NCBI GenBank assembly: GCA_002718095.1
Contig: PBDP01000003.1
Coordinates: forward strand, 32,523 to 38,157
Direction of reading: 5' to 3'
From: Chloroflexota bacterium
GTDB lineage: Bacteria; Chloroflexota; Dehalococcoidia; Lucifugimonadales; UBA826
DNA length: 5,635 nucleotides
A program made the position numbers and the translations under genes. The notes under the pieces are model-generated. The model had not been told where the DNA came from, ran no database searches, and saw only the letters and a list, made by a program, of their open reading frames with translations. Below are positions 1-5,635 of this stretch, piece by piece. Position 1 is the stretch's first letter. The number at the start of each line of letters is the position of its first letter.

Positions 1-209
1 TCATTATCGTAATTTGTAGATGTGTAGGTGCCATCCACAATAGATGGACTATTTTGTATATTTTGATGAGGTAGCTGATCTTTAAATTTAATGCTACAAC
101 TCCATAGTCACAAACGAACACATCGTTGATTCAAAACATCGTCAATGAATTGATTATACGTCTCGTTAGAATAAAGGGTCAATAAAACTTCACTCCATTT
201 TGAATAACA
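1..209. other. Non-coding or decayed stretch downstream of the operon
   Basis: I find no confident gene here. On the minus strand the frame of the membrane-protein gene continues past its TAA (210-212) for 33 sense codons, meets one TGA (108-110), then stays open for 35 more codons to the window edge. One stop in 69 codons is fewer than expected for such AT-rich DNA, so a decayed or disrupted coding remnant is possible, but I recognise no family and there is no clear start or ribosome site. A short inverted repeat (CCATC at 31-35, GATGG at 43-47) could form a 5-bp stem. It is too weak to call a terminator for the operon to its right. Confidence 0.35.
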
Positions 210-1811
210 TTAATCAACAATAGGCTGGGCAATTATCCAAAGGCTTATTCCAGTATAAAAAACCATCAAAAAAAGCATTGGGTATTGAGTTTTTATTGCC
301 AATTTATGATTTGATAATTTGCGTATAGAAATTAAGTGTGCAATAAAAACAGAAAATATATGACCTCCAACTAATGCTATCACAGAAAATATCCAAGCAA
401 ATTTTGCATTGATGATAGATATATTGGGAGTATATTGAACAGTATTAAATAGATTCCAATCAAAAAAACAAACTATATTTCTGGCACTAGGAATATCAAC
501 ACTAGAACATCCAAAAGGGTCGGATGCTAGCGGTATAATTTGTTGCCCCGTGATAAGTAAAAAGGATATATAGTGTGACAGATTATATGCAAGAGCAATA
601 GGGACAAGAGAAAACACAAATGTTTTAATAGCTTCTTCTTTAGAGATTTTATTTTTTGATATATTAGAAATATTGGAGCAAACTAAAACATACATACTAA
701 AAAATAATATAGGAAAAAAAATAATCCCGATTGTTTTTATAGTCGCAAAAGTAGAAAATGGAAGACGATCAAAAATCGGCCATAAAGTATTCTGAATAGA
801 TATCCAAGTAGAGGTTTCAGCAAATCCATCAAAAGTTACTGTCGCTAATGCTGAAATGTGAAAGGCAACCAAAGCCCATGTAACTTTTTCTCCTCGAGCA
901 AGTCCTGAAGCAAAGGGCCTAAATGAAAATTTCCTAAGTTTATTCGGTGCCAACTCCCAACATTCATAACAATCAACACAGTCCTTTAAAGAGATATTTA
1001 AGCAATTCGATGTACATGCATCACAAATAACTTTTTCGCCTTTAGGAGTTTTGACTCTAACTTCTGTCATAGAGAATCGAGAAAAAAGTGAAAATAAAAC
1101 AAAAAACGGATCTGCGTTTCGTAACCAAGTATGTCTACCAAAAATATACATCCCTACTATGGAATATATAGAATACAAAATTAATGAAATCGATAATATT
1201 TTTGGTGTTGAGCTTCCAAAGTAAACATTCTCAAACCAGGCAAATAAAAAGAACGCTATAAGGGCAGGCCAAGCATCTATATTATTTGGCCAAGAATAAA
1301 TTGGCTTTAAATCTTGTTTAAAAATGTTTTCAAAATATTTAAACGCCATACTCCAAGGGTTTACTACAACCCATAAATTACCAAATATGGCAACTATATA
1401 TCCAAACCCAACCCACCATATTATCCACACAAAAGTTGGAGAAAAGTTATCTAAAGCATTTTTTGTTCCTAAAAACCCTGTCAAAATAGTTAAAATAAGT
1501 AAAAGAATAGACAATATGCTTAAAAAAAATTTAGCTCCTTTTAGGAATATTCTAATCCTGTCTTTATTCCATATATCTAATTGGAAATAATCGTCACTTG
1601 AATTTGCCTTTCTAACAAACCAGCCAATAATCACAAAAGATAAAGCAACCGTAGCTGACGCCCCAAAAACAAAATAGCTTAGTGGAATTGGAAGATCATA
1701 TCTTTCTCCAAATCCATGAGCAAAAATAATCGTTGTATTTAACATAGTAAATATTAATACTAAAAATACAACGATTATTTTTAACTTCAACCCTCTCACA
1801 AAAAAACTCAT
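210..1811 (-). CDS. Polytopic membrane protein, 'fenitrothion hydrolase'-like family, with a six-Cys loop
   Basis: A 533-residue integral membrane protein with about 11-12 hydrophobic segments, near residues 10-31 (signal-like), 41-65, 92-113, 125-150, 180-198, 204-224, 310-330, 355-378, 395-421, 466-494 and 508-530. Directly after the first segment comes HGFGERYDLP, which I remember from a family that pipelines often call fenitrothion hydrolase; the name comes from memory and the physiological role is unclear. The long soluble loop at 246-308 carries six cysteines (263, 266, 270, 278, 281, 284), a possible metal or Fe-S site. A later helix contains AYNLSHYISF, followed by ITGQQ, as in my recollection of the family. 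The ATG at 1811 overlaps a TAA (1813-1811) that ends the His/Glu-repeat frame. The only ribosome-site-like motif is a weak AGAAG about 10 nt upstream, so translation probably depends on coupling. The fold is confident; the function is not. Confidence 0.85.
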   Translation of the reverse strand: MSFFVRGLKLKIIVVFLVLIFTMLNTTIIFAHGFGERYDLPIPLSYFVFGASATVALSFVIIGWFVRKANSSDDYFQLDIWNKDRIRIFLKGAKFFLSILSILLLILTILTGFLGTKNALDNFSPTFVWIIWWVGFGYIVAIFGNLWVVVNPWSMAFKYFENIFKQDLKPIYSWPNNIDAWPALIAFFLFAWFENVYFGSSTPKILSISLILYSIYSIVGMYIFGRHTWLRNADPFFVLFSLFSRFSMTEVRVKTPKGEKVICDACTSNCLNISLKDCVDCYECWELAPNKLRKFSFRPFASGLARGEKVTWALVAFHISALATVTFDGFAETSTWISIQNTLWPIFDRLPFSTFATIKTIGIIFFPILFFSMYVLVCSNISNISKNKISKEEAIKTFVFSLVPIALAYNLSHYISFLLITGQQIIPLASDPFGCSSVDIPSARNIVCFFDWNLFNTVQYTPNISIINAKFAWIFSVIALVGGHIFSVFIAHLISIRKLSNHKLAIKTQYPMLFLMVFYTGISLWIIAQPIVD

Positions 1812-1981
1812 TAAGGATAAACTTCTAAAATTAATAATAAACGCTCTTCATGCTCTTCATGACCTTCATGCTCTTCATGACCTTCATGACCTTCATGCTC
1901 TTCATGACCTTCATGACCTTCATGCTCTTCATGACCTTCATGACCTTCATGACCTTCATGCTCTTCATGACCTTCATGACC
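1811..1981 (-). pseudogene. Out-of-frame C-terminal His/Glu-rich tail of the cupredoxin gene
   Basis: This minus-strand frame is open for 56 codons. It reads Gly, then fifteen HEG or HEE triplets (nine HEG, six HEE), then RLLLILEVYP and TAA. It has no start codon of its own, because a TGA (1984-1982) lies immediately upstream, so it can only be translated by a shift from the preceding cupredoxin frame. Three things argue that it is real coding sequence: the HEG/HEE frame is stop-free across the array, the ending looks like a final beta strand of a cupredoxin-type domain, and its TAA overlaps the downstream ATG as TAATG, the same junction seen at 2618 and 4346. His/Glu runs like this usually bind or buffer Ni, Zn or Cu. 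A +1 shift (skipping one base) or a net 1-bp deletion upstream would join the two frames. Whether this is a true mutation, programmed frameshifting or an assembly error cannot be seen here. Confidence 0.6.
1844..1978. repeat. Tandem array of fifteen 9-bp units
   Basis: Fifteen perfect-length 9-bp units come in two forms on the plus strand, ctcttcatg (six copies) and accttcatg (nine copies), differing only at their first three bases. Units often follow a ctc-acc-acc order, giving a 27-bp higher-order period. At the right edge a sixteenth unit (1979-1986, acctcatg) lacks one T and is 8 bp. Nine-base units keep the reading frame whatever the copy number, so the array can change length without breaking a protein; the 8-bp unit cannot. 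There are no spacers, so this is not CRISPR. On the minus strand the three frames read His-Glu-Gly/Glu, Met-Lys-Val/Ser, and a frame with TGA in every unit; the cupredoxin gene above enters the last of these. Confidence 0.95.
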
Positions 1982-2618
1982 TCATGGCTGGCGGAAGCCC
2001 ACTAGTTATTCTAACTTTTTCATCAGAAACAATTTCCCATTCAATTAATGTTCCCGGTTTAACAATGATAGGATTTGGATCATATGATTCACCATTATTG
2101 TTTGTTACTTTCACTATAGCCACTCCAGACAATCCTTGATCAGAAGAAACTATAATTTCGGCATAGTTTTTATGAGTTATATGATTGTGATAAGGGATAG
2201 TTTTGTCTTTCATGTCTTTAGGAACTTGATAAGAATATTTATCCCCTTTTTCTAAAGTGGCTGATTCAAAAAGCGCCGCATGGTCGCTATGAGAAAAGTG
2301 CTCTTCTTCATGAACAGTTATCCTAAAACGTCCCGTGGCATCTGCAAGAAACTCTAAAACAGTTTCGTGATTAGCAATTACATCTTTTTGTATATCGTAA
2401 CCATGAAGGTGTATTTGTAACGATTCATTTGAGTTAAAAACAAGTTTTAATTGGTCTCCTTTATTAACTTTTATTTTCTCCTGACCACTTACAACATTTC
2501 CCTCTTTAATATCGACAATTATTTCTTTTTCGGTTATTTCTTGAGTTGCATCATTACAAGAAATTCCTAAAAAAATTATTGTCGATAAAATTAATAAAAT
2601 AAGATCTCTAATTTTCAT
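1974..2618 (-). CDS. Cupredoxin-like probable lipoprotein, apparently frameshifted at its 3' end
   Basis: A 214-residue exported protein. Residues 5-20 are hydrophobic and end at Cys21 in FLGISC, an imperfect lipobox because Gly occupies -3, so a lipid anchor is likely but not certain. Residues about 32-105 resemble a small cupredoxin-type beta domain, with IHLHGYD at 69-75 and GRFRITVHEEEH at 96-107. Residues 115-170 look like the C-terminal half of a plastocyanin-type fold, but the YHNHITH stretch (143-149) has Asn where a type 1 copper Cys is expected. Residues 178-210 look like the N-terminal half of another such domain (SYDPNPIIVKPGT), cut off before its Cys-His-Met ligands. The frame ends at TGA inside the 9-bp array. 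The ATG overlaps the upstream TAA as TAATG, with AAAAGG 7 nt upstream. It probably handles copper or another metal outside the membrane; the last part is an inference. Confidence 0.75.
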   Translation of the reverse strand: MKIRDLILLILSTIIFLGISCNDATQEITEKEIIVDIKEGNVVSGQEKIKVNKGDQLKLVFNSNESLQIHLHGYDIQKDVIANHETVLEFLADATGRFRITVHEEEHFSHSDHAALFESATLEKGDKYSYQVPKDMKDKTIPYHNHITHKNYAEIIVSSDQGLSGVAIVKVTNNNGESYDPNPIIVKPGTLIEWEIVSDEKVRITSGLPPAMRS

Positions 2619-3157
2619 TAAATCGCCTTTTCTGCTTTAGATTGTTTTACCCAAGCTCTAATAGAAAGCCCTAAAATTATTAACAATCCAACTAAAAATA
2701 TCAACGTTAAAATAGGGATTATGGGATTTGGGTCATGAACCTCTATCTCGTAAAATCCCTTAGCTTCCCCATCGGGAGTGCTAATATTTAATTCTATTTG
2801 CCATATTCCTTTTGTTTCTATTGGGAAATCTACTTCATAGAAAGTTGGATCCATAACAGTGTTTAACATTTTCAAAGGTCCAATTTGTAGTTTATCTGGA
2901 TCTGATTCGTATACTTTTATATAAACTATCGCATCATCATAGCTAATATCTTTATCAAGGTTTTTAACGTATACGGCAAAATGAATAACACCACGTGTTG
3001 GTGTTTCGGGAACCGTGCCCAAACCAATCTCATATAATTCTGTTATTTGTTTCTTATATGTCTTAACAGAACCATTGGCTTCTATCAGATAAGGAAAGGA
3101 AAATATTAAAATAAGAGTGATTGCTAATGTATATAACTTAAAACTACAGCCCGACAT
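2618..3157 (-). CDS. Membrane-anchored FixH/YtkA-like beta-sandwich protein
   Basis: A 179-residue protein with an N-terminal signal or anchor (hydrophobic 8-26), an extracytoplasmic beta-rich domain at about 37-142 and a single C-terminal transmembrane helix (146-168) followed by a basic tail. The domain has the layout I associate with FixH/YtkA and CopC-type domains: [17 protein letters not shown], an alternating strand (HFAVYVKN), a D/P-rich middle, then [10 protein letters not shown] and GFYEIEVHD. No cysteine or clear metal-ligand cluster is visible in the domain. The ATG at 3157 overlaps the end of trpB by 14 nt; an AGG 8 nt upstream and the signal sequence that follows support this start. 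The TAA overlaps the cupredoxin ATG, so the two are almost certainly co-translated. A role as partner or assembly factor for the cupredoxin and membrane protein is plausible but inferred from position only. Confidence 0.75.
   Translation of the reverse strand: MSGCSFKLYTLAITLILIFSFPYLIEANGSVKTYKKQITELYEIGLGTVPETPTRGVIHFAVYVKNLDKDISYDDAIVYIKVYESDPDKLQIGPLKMLNTVMDPTFYEVDFPIETKGIWQIELNISTPDGEAKGFYEIEVHDPNPIIPILTLIFLVGLLIILGLSIRAWVKQSKAEKAI
2626..2631 (-). promoter_or_regulatory. Ribosome binding site of the cupredoxin gene
   Basis: AAAAGG lies 7 nt upstream of the ATG at 2618 and inside the end of the FixH-like gene. It supports this start and shows that the TAATG junction can use both direct initiation and coupling. 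Confidence 0.6.
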
Positions 3158-4346
3158 CTAGTGCGCCTGCAACTGTTTCCATATCCTTATCTCCTCGGCC
3201 AGAAAGACCGAGAATAATAACTTTATCTTTATCGAGCTGAGGAGCTAATTGTGATAAATAATAGATTGCATGGGCAGGTTCTAATGCAGGAATAATTCCT
3301 TCTGTTTCACATAAAAGTTTAAACCCTTCAAGGGCTTCATCATCATTTACGCTAACATATTCTGCCCTTCCGGAATCATTTAACCAGCTATGCTCAGGGC
3401 CTACACCAGGATAATCTAATCCTGCAGAAATACTATGGGTTTCAATAACTTGACCATCTTCATCTTGAATTAGATAAGACATGCTTCCGTGTAAAACTCC
3501 GACAGAACCAGCAGTAATTGTAGAGGAATGCTTTCCTGTCTCAACTCCGTCTCCACCAGCTTCTACTCCAATTAACTTAACATCACTATCGTATATAAAA
3601 TCATAAAAAATTCCCATTGCGTTACTTCCCCCACCTACACAAGCAACAACATAATCAGGTAGCTTACCTGTCTCATGAATCATTTGTTGCTTAGACTCTT
3701 TACCTATTATTTTCTGATAATCTCTAACTATCATAGGATAAGGATGTGGGCCAACAACACTACCAATTAAATAATGGGTTGTTTCAACATTTGTAACCCA
3801 GTCTCTAATGGCTTCATTAATTGCATCTTTTAAAGTTTTACTACCAGAACTAACAGGCCTAACTTCTGCACCTAGAAGTTTCATACGAAAAACATTTAAC
3901 GCTTGACGTTTTATATCTTCCTCTCCCATATAAACAATGCATTCTAATCCTAATTTAGCACATACGGTAGCTGTGGCCACTCCATGTTGACCCGCTCCAG
4001 TTTCAGCAATAATTCTATTTTTACCCATTCTTTTAGCAAGGAGTCCTTGGCCGAGTGCATTATTTATTTTATGGGCTCCAGTGTGTGCGAGATCTTCTCT
4101 CTTTAGATAAATTTGGGCCCCTGAGAGTTTTTTCGTTAAATTTTCAGCAAAATACAATTCTGTTGGCCGTCCCACAAAAGTATTTAAAAGATTTCGCAAT
4201 TCCATTTGAAATTCTTCGTCTGACTGAGAAAGAAGATATTCTTTTTCAAGCTGATGTATAGCCGGCATCAATGTTTCGGGTACAAAACGACCACCAAAAT
4301 CTCCATATCTGCCAAAATTGTCAGGTAGTTTATTTTGATTAGGCAT
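3144..4346 (-). CDS. trpB: Tryptophan synthase beta chain
   Basis: TrpB is the PLP enzyme that condenses indole with L-serine to give L-tryptophan, normally in an alpha2-beta2 complex with TrpA in the cytoplasm. The 400-residue protein is full length for the family. Visible hallmarks are the N-terminal [18 protein letters not shown], the Schiff-base lysine K93 in [13 protein letters not shown], the catalytic Glu115 in AETGAGQHG, the phosphate-binding GGGSNA (238-243), [12 protein letters not shown] (309-320) and Ser382 in LSGRGDKD. The ATG at 4346 is chosen over an in-frame TTG at 4376, because the family N-terminus begins here and the ATG overlaps the methyltransferase stop as TAATG. There is no strong ribosome site, so translation is probably coupled. 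It is the classical TrpB1 type by its motifs. No trpA follows it; the next gene is an unrelated envelope protein. Confidence 0.97.
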   Translation of the reverse strand: MPNQNKLPDNFGRYGDFGGRFVPETLMPAIHQLEKEYLLSQSDEEFQMELRNLLNTFVGRPTELYFAENLTKKLSGAQIYLKREDLAHTGAHKINNALGQGLLAKRMGKNRIIAETGAGQHGVATATVCAKLGLECIVYMGEEDIKRQALNVFRMKLLGAEVRPVSSGSKTLKDAINEAIRDWVTNVETTHYLIGSVVGPHPYPMIVRDYQKIIGKESKQQMIHETGKLPDYVVACVGGGSNAMGIFYDFIYDSDVKLIGVEAGGDGVETGKHSSTITAGSVGVLHGSMSYLIQDEDGQVIETHSISAGLDYPGVGPEHSWLNDSGRAEYVSVNDDEALEGFKLLCETEGIIPALEPAHAIYYLSQLAPQLDKDKVIILGLSGRGDKDMETVAGALDVGL

Positions 4347-5164
4347 TATTTTTTTACCGCAACAATATCCAACCAATTTCTAGGAACATGAGAAACTCCC
4401 AATTCAGAATAAGTTTCTTTTACTGCTTCTTGTAAAGACAAGCTAGCCTTATCCATTGGTACTCCAGGCATTGTTCCTTCTATAAAATCTGAAAAAGTAC
4501 TTATGTCCAACCAACCTTCAACAGGTACAGGAACCGTATCTACTTCCTGTTTAAATACCTCTAGGCCGTTTCTATTTAATAAATCTTCGTAGTCTTTCGG
4601 TGTAAGCTGTTGTCTTGATTGAACTTTTTCAGATCGTACAGGGCTAAGACCATATTTTCTTCTTAGAATCTTCATAGCTTTAAACATCCATTTTGAATAA
4701 AAAGCCGTAGAGTCTTCATGTTGTCCGCCTTCATAAAATGATGTGTTAAAAACGAATTTTCCTCCAGGTTTCAATGTATTGCATATATCTGCAACAACAG
4801 CGTCTTTATCTGGCAGATAATGAATCGCATTGCAAAAAACAATAGCATCCACAGAATCTTTAACTGCGTCAGAAACGTTTTCAACTCCTAACTGGACATA
4901 CTTCACGGCATTGTTTGAAATATCTTTAAGGTCATGCATAGCCGTCTTTAAGGCTGTAGAGGAATGATCTAAAGCTATAACAACCGTATCCTTAGTTTGA
5001 TTAATTCTTTCTAAAATTAATCTTGTTACTCCTCCGGTTCCACATGCTAAATCAACAATTTTCCTATCAGAAGCTAAATCAGCCATATCTATTAATCGTG
5101 CATTTAGATTCCCATAAAATTCATTTTTTGAAAAAGTTTGAAATGAAAAGTCGTTTCCAGCCAT
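4346..5164 (-). CDS. Class I SAM-dependent methyltransferase
   Basis: A 272-residue soluble protein with a Rossmann-type methyltransferase core. Motif I is VDLACGTGG (37-45), which binds S-adenosylmethionine. Asp66 in IALDHSS is the acidic residue after strand 2 that would contact the ribose. [14 protein letters not shown] (106-119) and [10 protein letters not shown] (131-140) correspond to the later core motifs of the UbiE/BchM-like superfamily. The C-terminal part (about 150-272) is a less conserved substrate-binding region that I cannot assign, so the methyl acceptor is unknown. There is no signal peptide or membrane segment. The ATG at 5164 follows AGGA at 7 nt spacing. The TAA overlaps the trpB ATG, which ties the two genes into one transcript, though no biochemical link to tryptophan synthesis is evident. 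Confidence 0.88.
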   Translation of the reverse strand: MAGNDFSFQTFSKNEFYGNLNARLIDMADLASDRKIVDLACGTGGVTRLILERINQTKDTVVIALDHSSTALKTAMHDLKDISNNAVKYVQLGVENVSDAVKDSVDAIVFCNAIHYLPDKDAVVADICNTLKPGGKFVFNTSFYEGGQHEDSTAFYSKWMFKAMKILRRKYGLSPVRSEKVQSRQQLTPKDYEDLLNRNGLEVFKQEVDTVPVPVEGWLDISTFSDFIEGTMPGVPMDKASLSLQEAVKETYSELGVSHVPRNWLDIVAVKK

Positions 5165-5171
5165 CTTATTA

Positions 5172-5175
5172 TCCT
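5172..5175 (-). promoter_or_regulatory. Ribosome binding site of the methyltransferase gene
   Basis: AGGA, read on the minus strand, sits 7 nt upstream of the ATG at 5164 and supports that start. Confidence 0.55.
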
Positions 5176-5200
5176 AAAACATTATAGTACCAGTTAAAAA

Positions 5201-5209
5201 ATTATAGCA
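5201..5209 (-). promoter_or_regulatory. Possible extended -10 promoter before the methyltransferase
   Basis: The minus strand reads TGCTATAAT, a consensus -10 hexamer preceded by the TGN extension, in the 54-bp gap after pth. A second TATAAT (5186-5181) lies 14 nt further on without the extension. No good -35 hexamer is visible for either. In DNA this AT-rich such matches arise by chance, so this is a candidate start for the methyltransferase-to-membrane-protein transcript, not a firm call. Confidence 0.3.
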
Positions 5210-5218
5210 GAATAAAAG

Positions 5219-5635
5219 TTAATTAAAAGAGTTCATAGCTTTATCTATCCCTTCTAAAAGTATAGAAGAAATAGCTTTTTCTAAGTTTATTAAAGAAGTT
5301 TCTATGTTTTTCCTTTCATCATCAGATGGTTCACTAAGTACATAATCGATTTGATCTTTGCTATTGTTAGGTTCACCAATTCCAATCCTTATGCGGGGAA
5401 AATCTTGACTTCCAAAAGCTTCTACTATAGATCTCATTCCATTATGTCCGCCCGGACTTCCTTGTTTTCTAATTCTTATTTTTCCTGGAGGCAAGTGAAT
5501 ATCATCATAAATAATTAAGTGTTTCTGCGGTTCTAGTTTATACTTGGATTTTAAATATTTAACAACTAGACCGCTTTGATTAATAAAAACACGCGATTTA
5601 GACAAAACTACTGATTTTTCTAAAAAAATACCTTC
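5219..5635 (-). CDS. pth: Peptidyl-tRNA hydrolase, 5' end outside the window
   Basis: Pth cleaves the ester bond of peptidyl-tRNAs that drop off ribosomes and so recycles tRNA; it is a cytoplasmic monomer. The 138 visible residues match the C-terminal two thirds of the family: VFINQSG (the MNxSG-type Asn), IIYDDIHLPPGKIRIR (the Asp motif), GSPGGHNGMRSI (the GGHNG Asn) and RIRIGIGEP. The frame stays open to the window edge, so about 50 N-terminal residues, including the catalytic His, lie beyond 5635. An in-frame TTG at 5605 falls inside the conserved domain and is not the start. A 54-bp gap separates its stop from the methyltransferase, and I see no terminator hairpin in it, so read-through into the next gene is possible. 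Confidence 0.95.
   Translation of the reverse strand, partial: EGIFLEKSVVLSKSRVFINQSGLVVKYLKSKYKLEPQKHLIIYDDIHLPPGKIRIRKQGSPGGHNGMRSIVEAFGSQDFPRIRIGIGEPNNSKDQIDYVLSEPSDDERKNIETSLINLEKAISSILLEGIDKAMNSFN

Noticed and set aside
31-47. Small hairpin as operon terminator
   Set aside because: The stem is 5 bp, the loop is AT-rich, it lies over 160 nt past the last stop, and no U-run follows on the minus strand.
1324-1590. Plus-strand open frame of 88 codons
   Set aside because: It lies wholly inside the well-supported membrane-protein gene on the other strand and resembles no family I know.
1831-1977. Minus-strand Met-Lys-Val/Ser repeat frame of 48 codons, whose ATG overlaps the cupredoxin TGA
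   Set aside because: It is a by-product of the 9-bp array with an ATG in every unit; its stop does not meet the next gene and the product is not protein-like.
1844-1986. CRISPR-like array
   Set aside because: Units are 9 bp and directly abut with no spacers; it is a coding minisatellite.
4055-4261. Plus-strand open frame of 68 codons
   Set aside because: It is antisense to the conserved PLP-lysine region of trpB, so it is a shadow of that gene.
4347-4376. Longer trpB start (TTG at 4376)
   Set aside because: It adds ten residues foreign to TrpB and invades the methyltransferase; the ATG at 4346 fits the family and the TAATG junction.
5219-5605. pth starting at TTG 5605
   Set aside because: The frame is open to the window edge and the TTG is inside the conserved domain, so the gene is simply truncated by the window.

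Overview
The window is a compact, AT-rich (about one third G+C by eye) bacterial segment in which every supported gene lies on the minus strand. In transcription order (right to left) these are a 5'-truncated peptidyl-tRNA hydrolase (pth), a class I SAM-dependent methyltransferase, tryptophan synthase beta (trpB), a small membrane-anchored FixH/YtkA-like protein, a cupredoxin-like probable lipoprotein, and a polytopic membrane protein. The membrane protein resembles a family often auto-named 'fenitrothion hydrolase'. Low G+C, tight packing and this membrane family suggest an uncultured, streamlined, possibly marine bacterium. Chloroflexota (SAR202/Dehalococcoidia-like) or Actinobacteriota are my guesses from memory; the window has no marker that settles it.

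Right part (5635-3144): housekeeping genes. After pth there is a 54-bp gap holding a possible extended -10 promoter. The methyltransferase is then joined to trpB by a TAATG stop/start overlap. No trpA follows; trpB instead overlaps the next gene by 14 nt.

Middle and left (3157-210): a three-gene envelope module. The FixH-like gene joins the cupredoxin gene by another TAATG. The cupredoxin frame stops at 1974, just inside an array of fifteen 9-bp units (1844-1978). In another frame the array encodes (His-Glu-Gly/His-Glu-Glu)15, followed by ten residues that look like a final beta strand and a TAA. That TAA overlaps the membrane-protein ATG as a third TAATG. The metal-binding-type His/Glu tail is therefore probably the native C-terminus, cut off by a frame disruption in this sequence. 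Removing the 334 nt between two CATGA-containing sites (1979-2312) would join the N-terminal cupredoxin domain in frame to the tail. This suggests an insertion, a recombination event or an assembly chimera.

The three genes together point to a periplasmic or membrane metal-related (perhaps copper) function, but this is inference. Positions 1-209 hold no confident gene, only a possible decayed reading frame. I see no rRNA, tRNA, CRISPR array, intact insertion sequence or convincing terminator.
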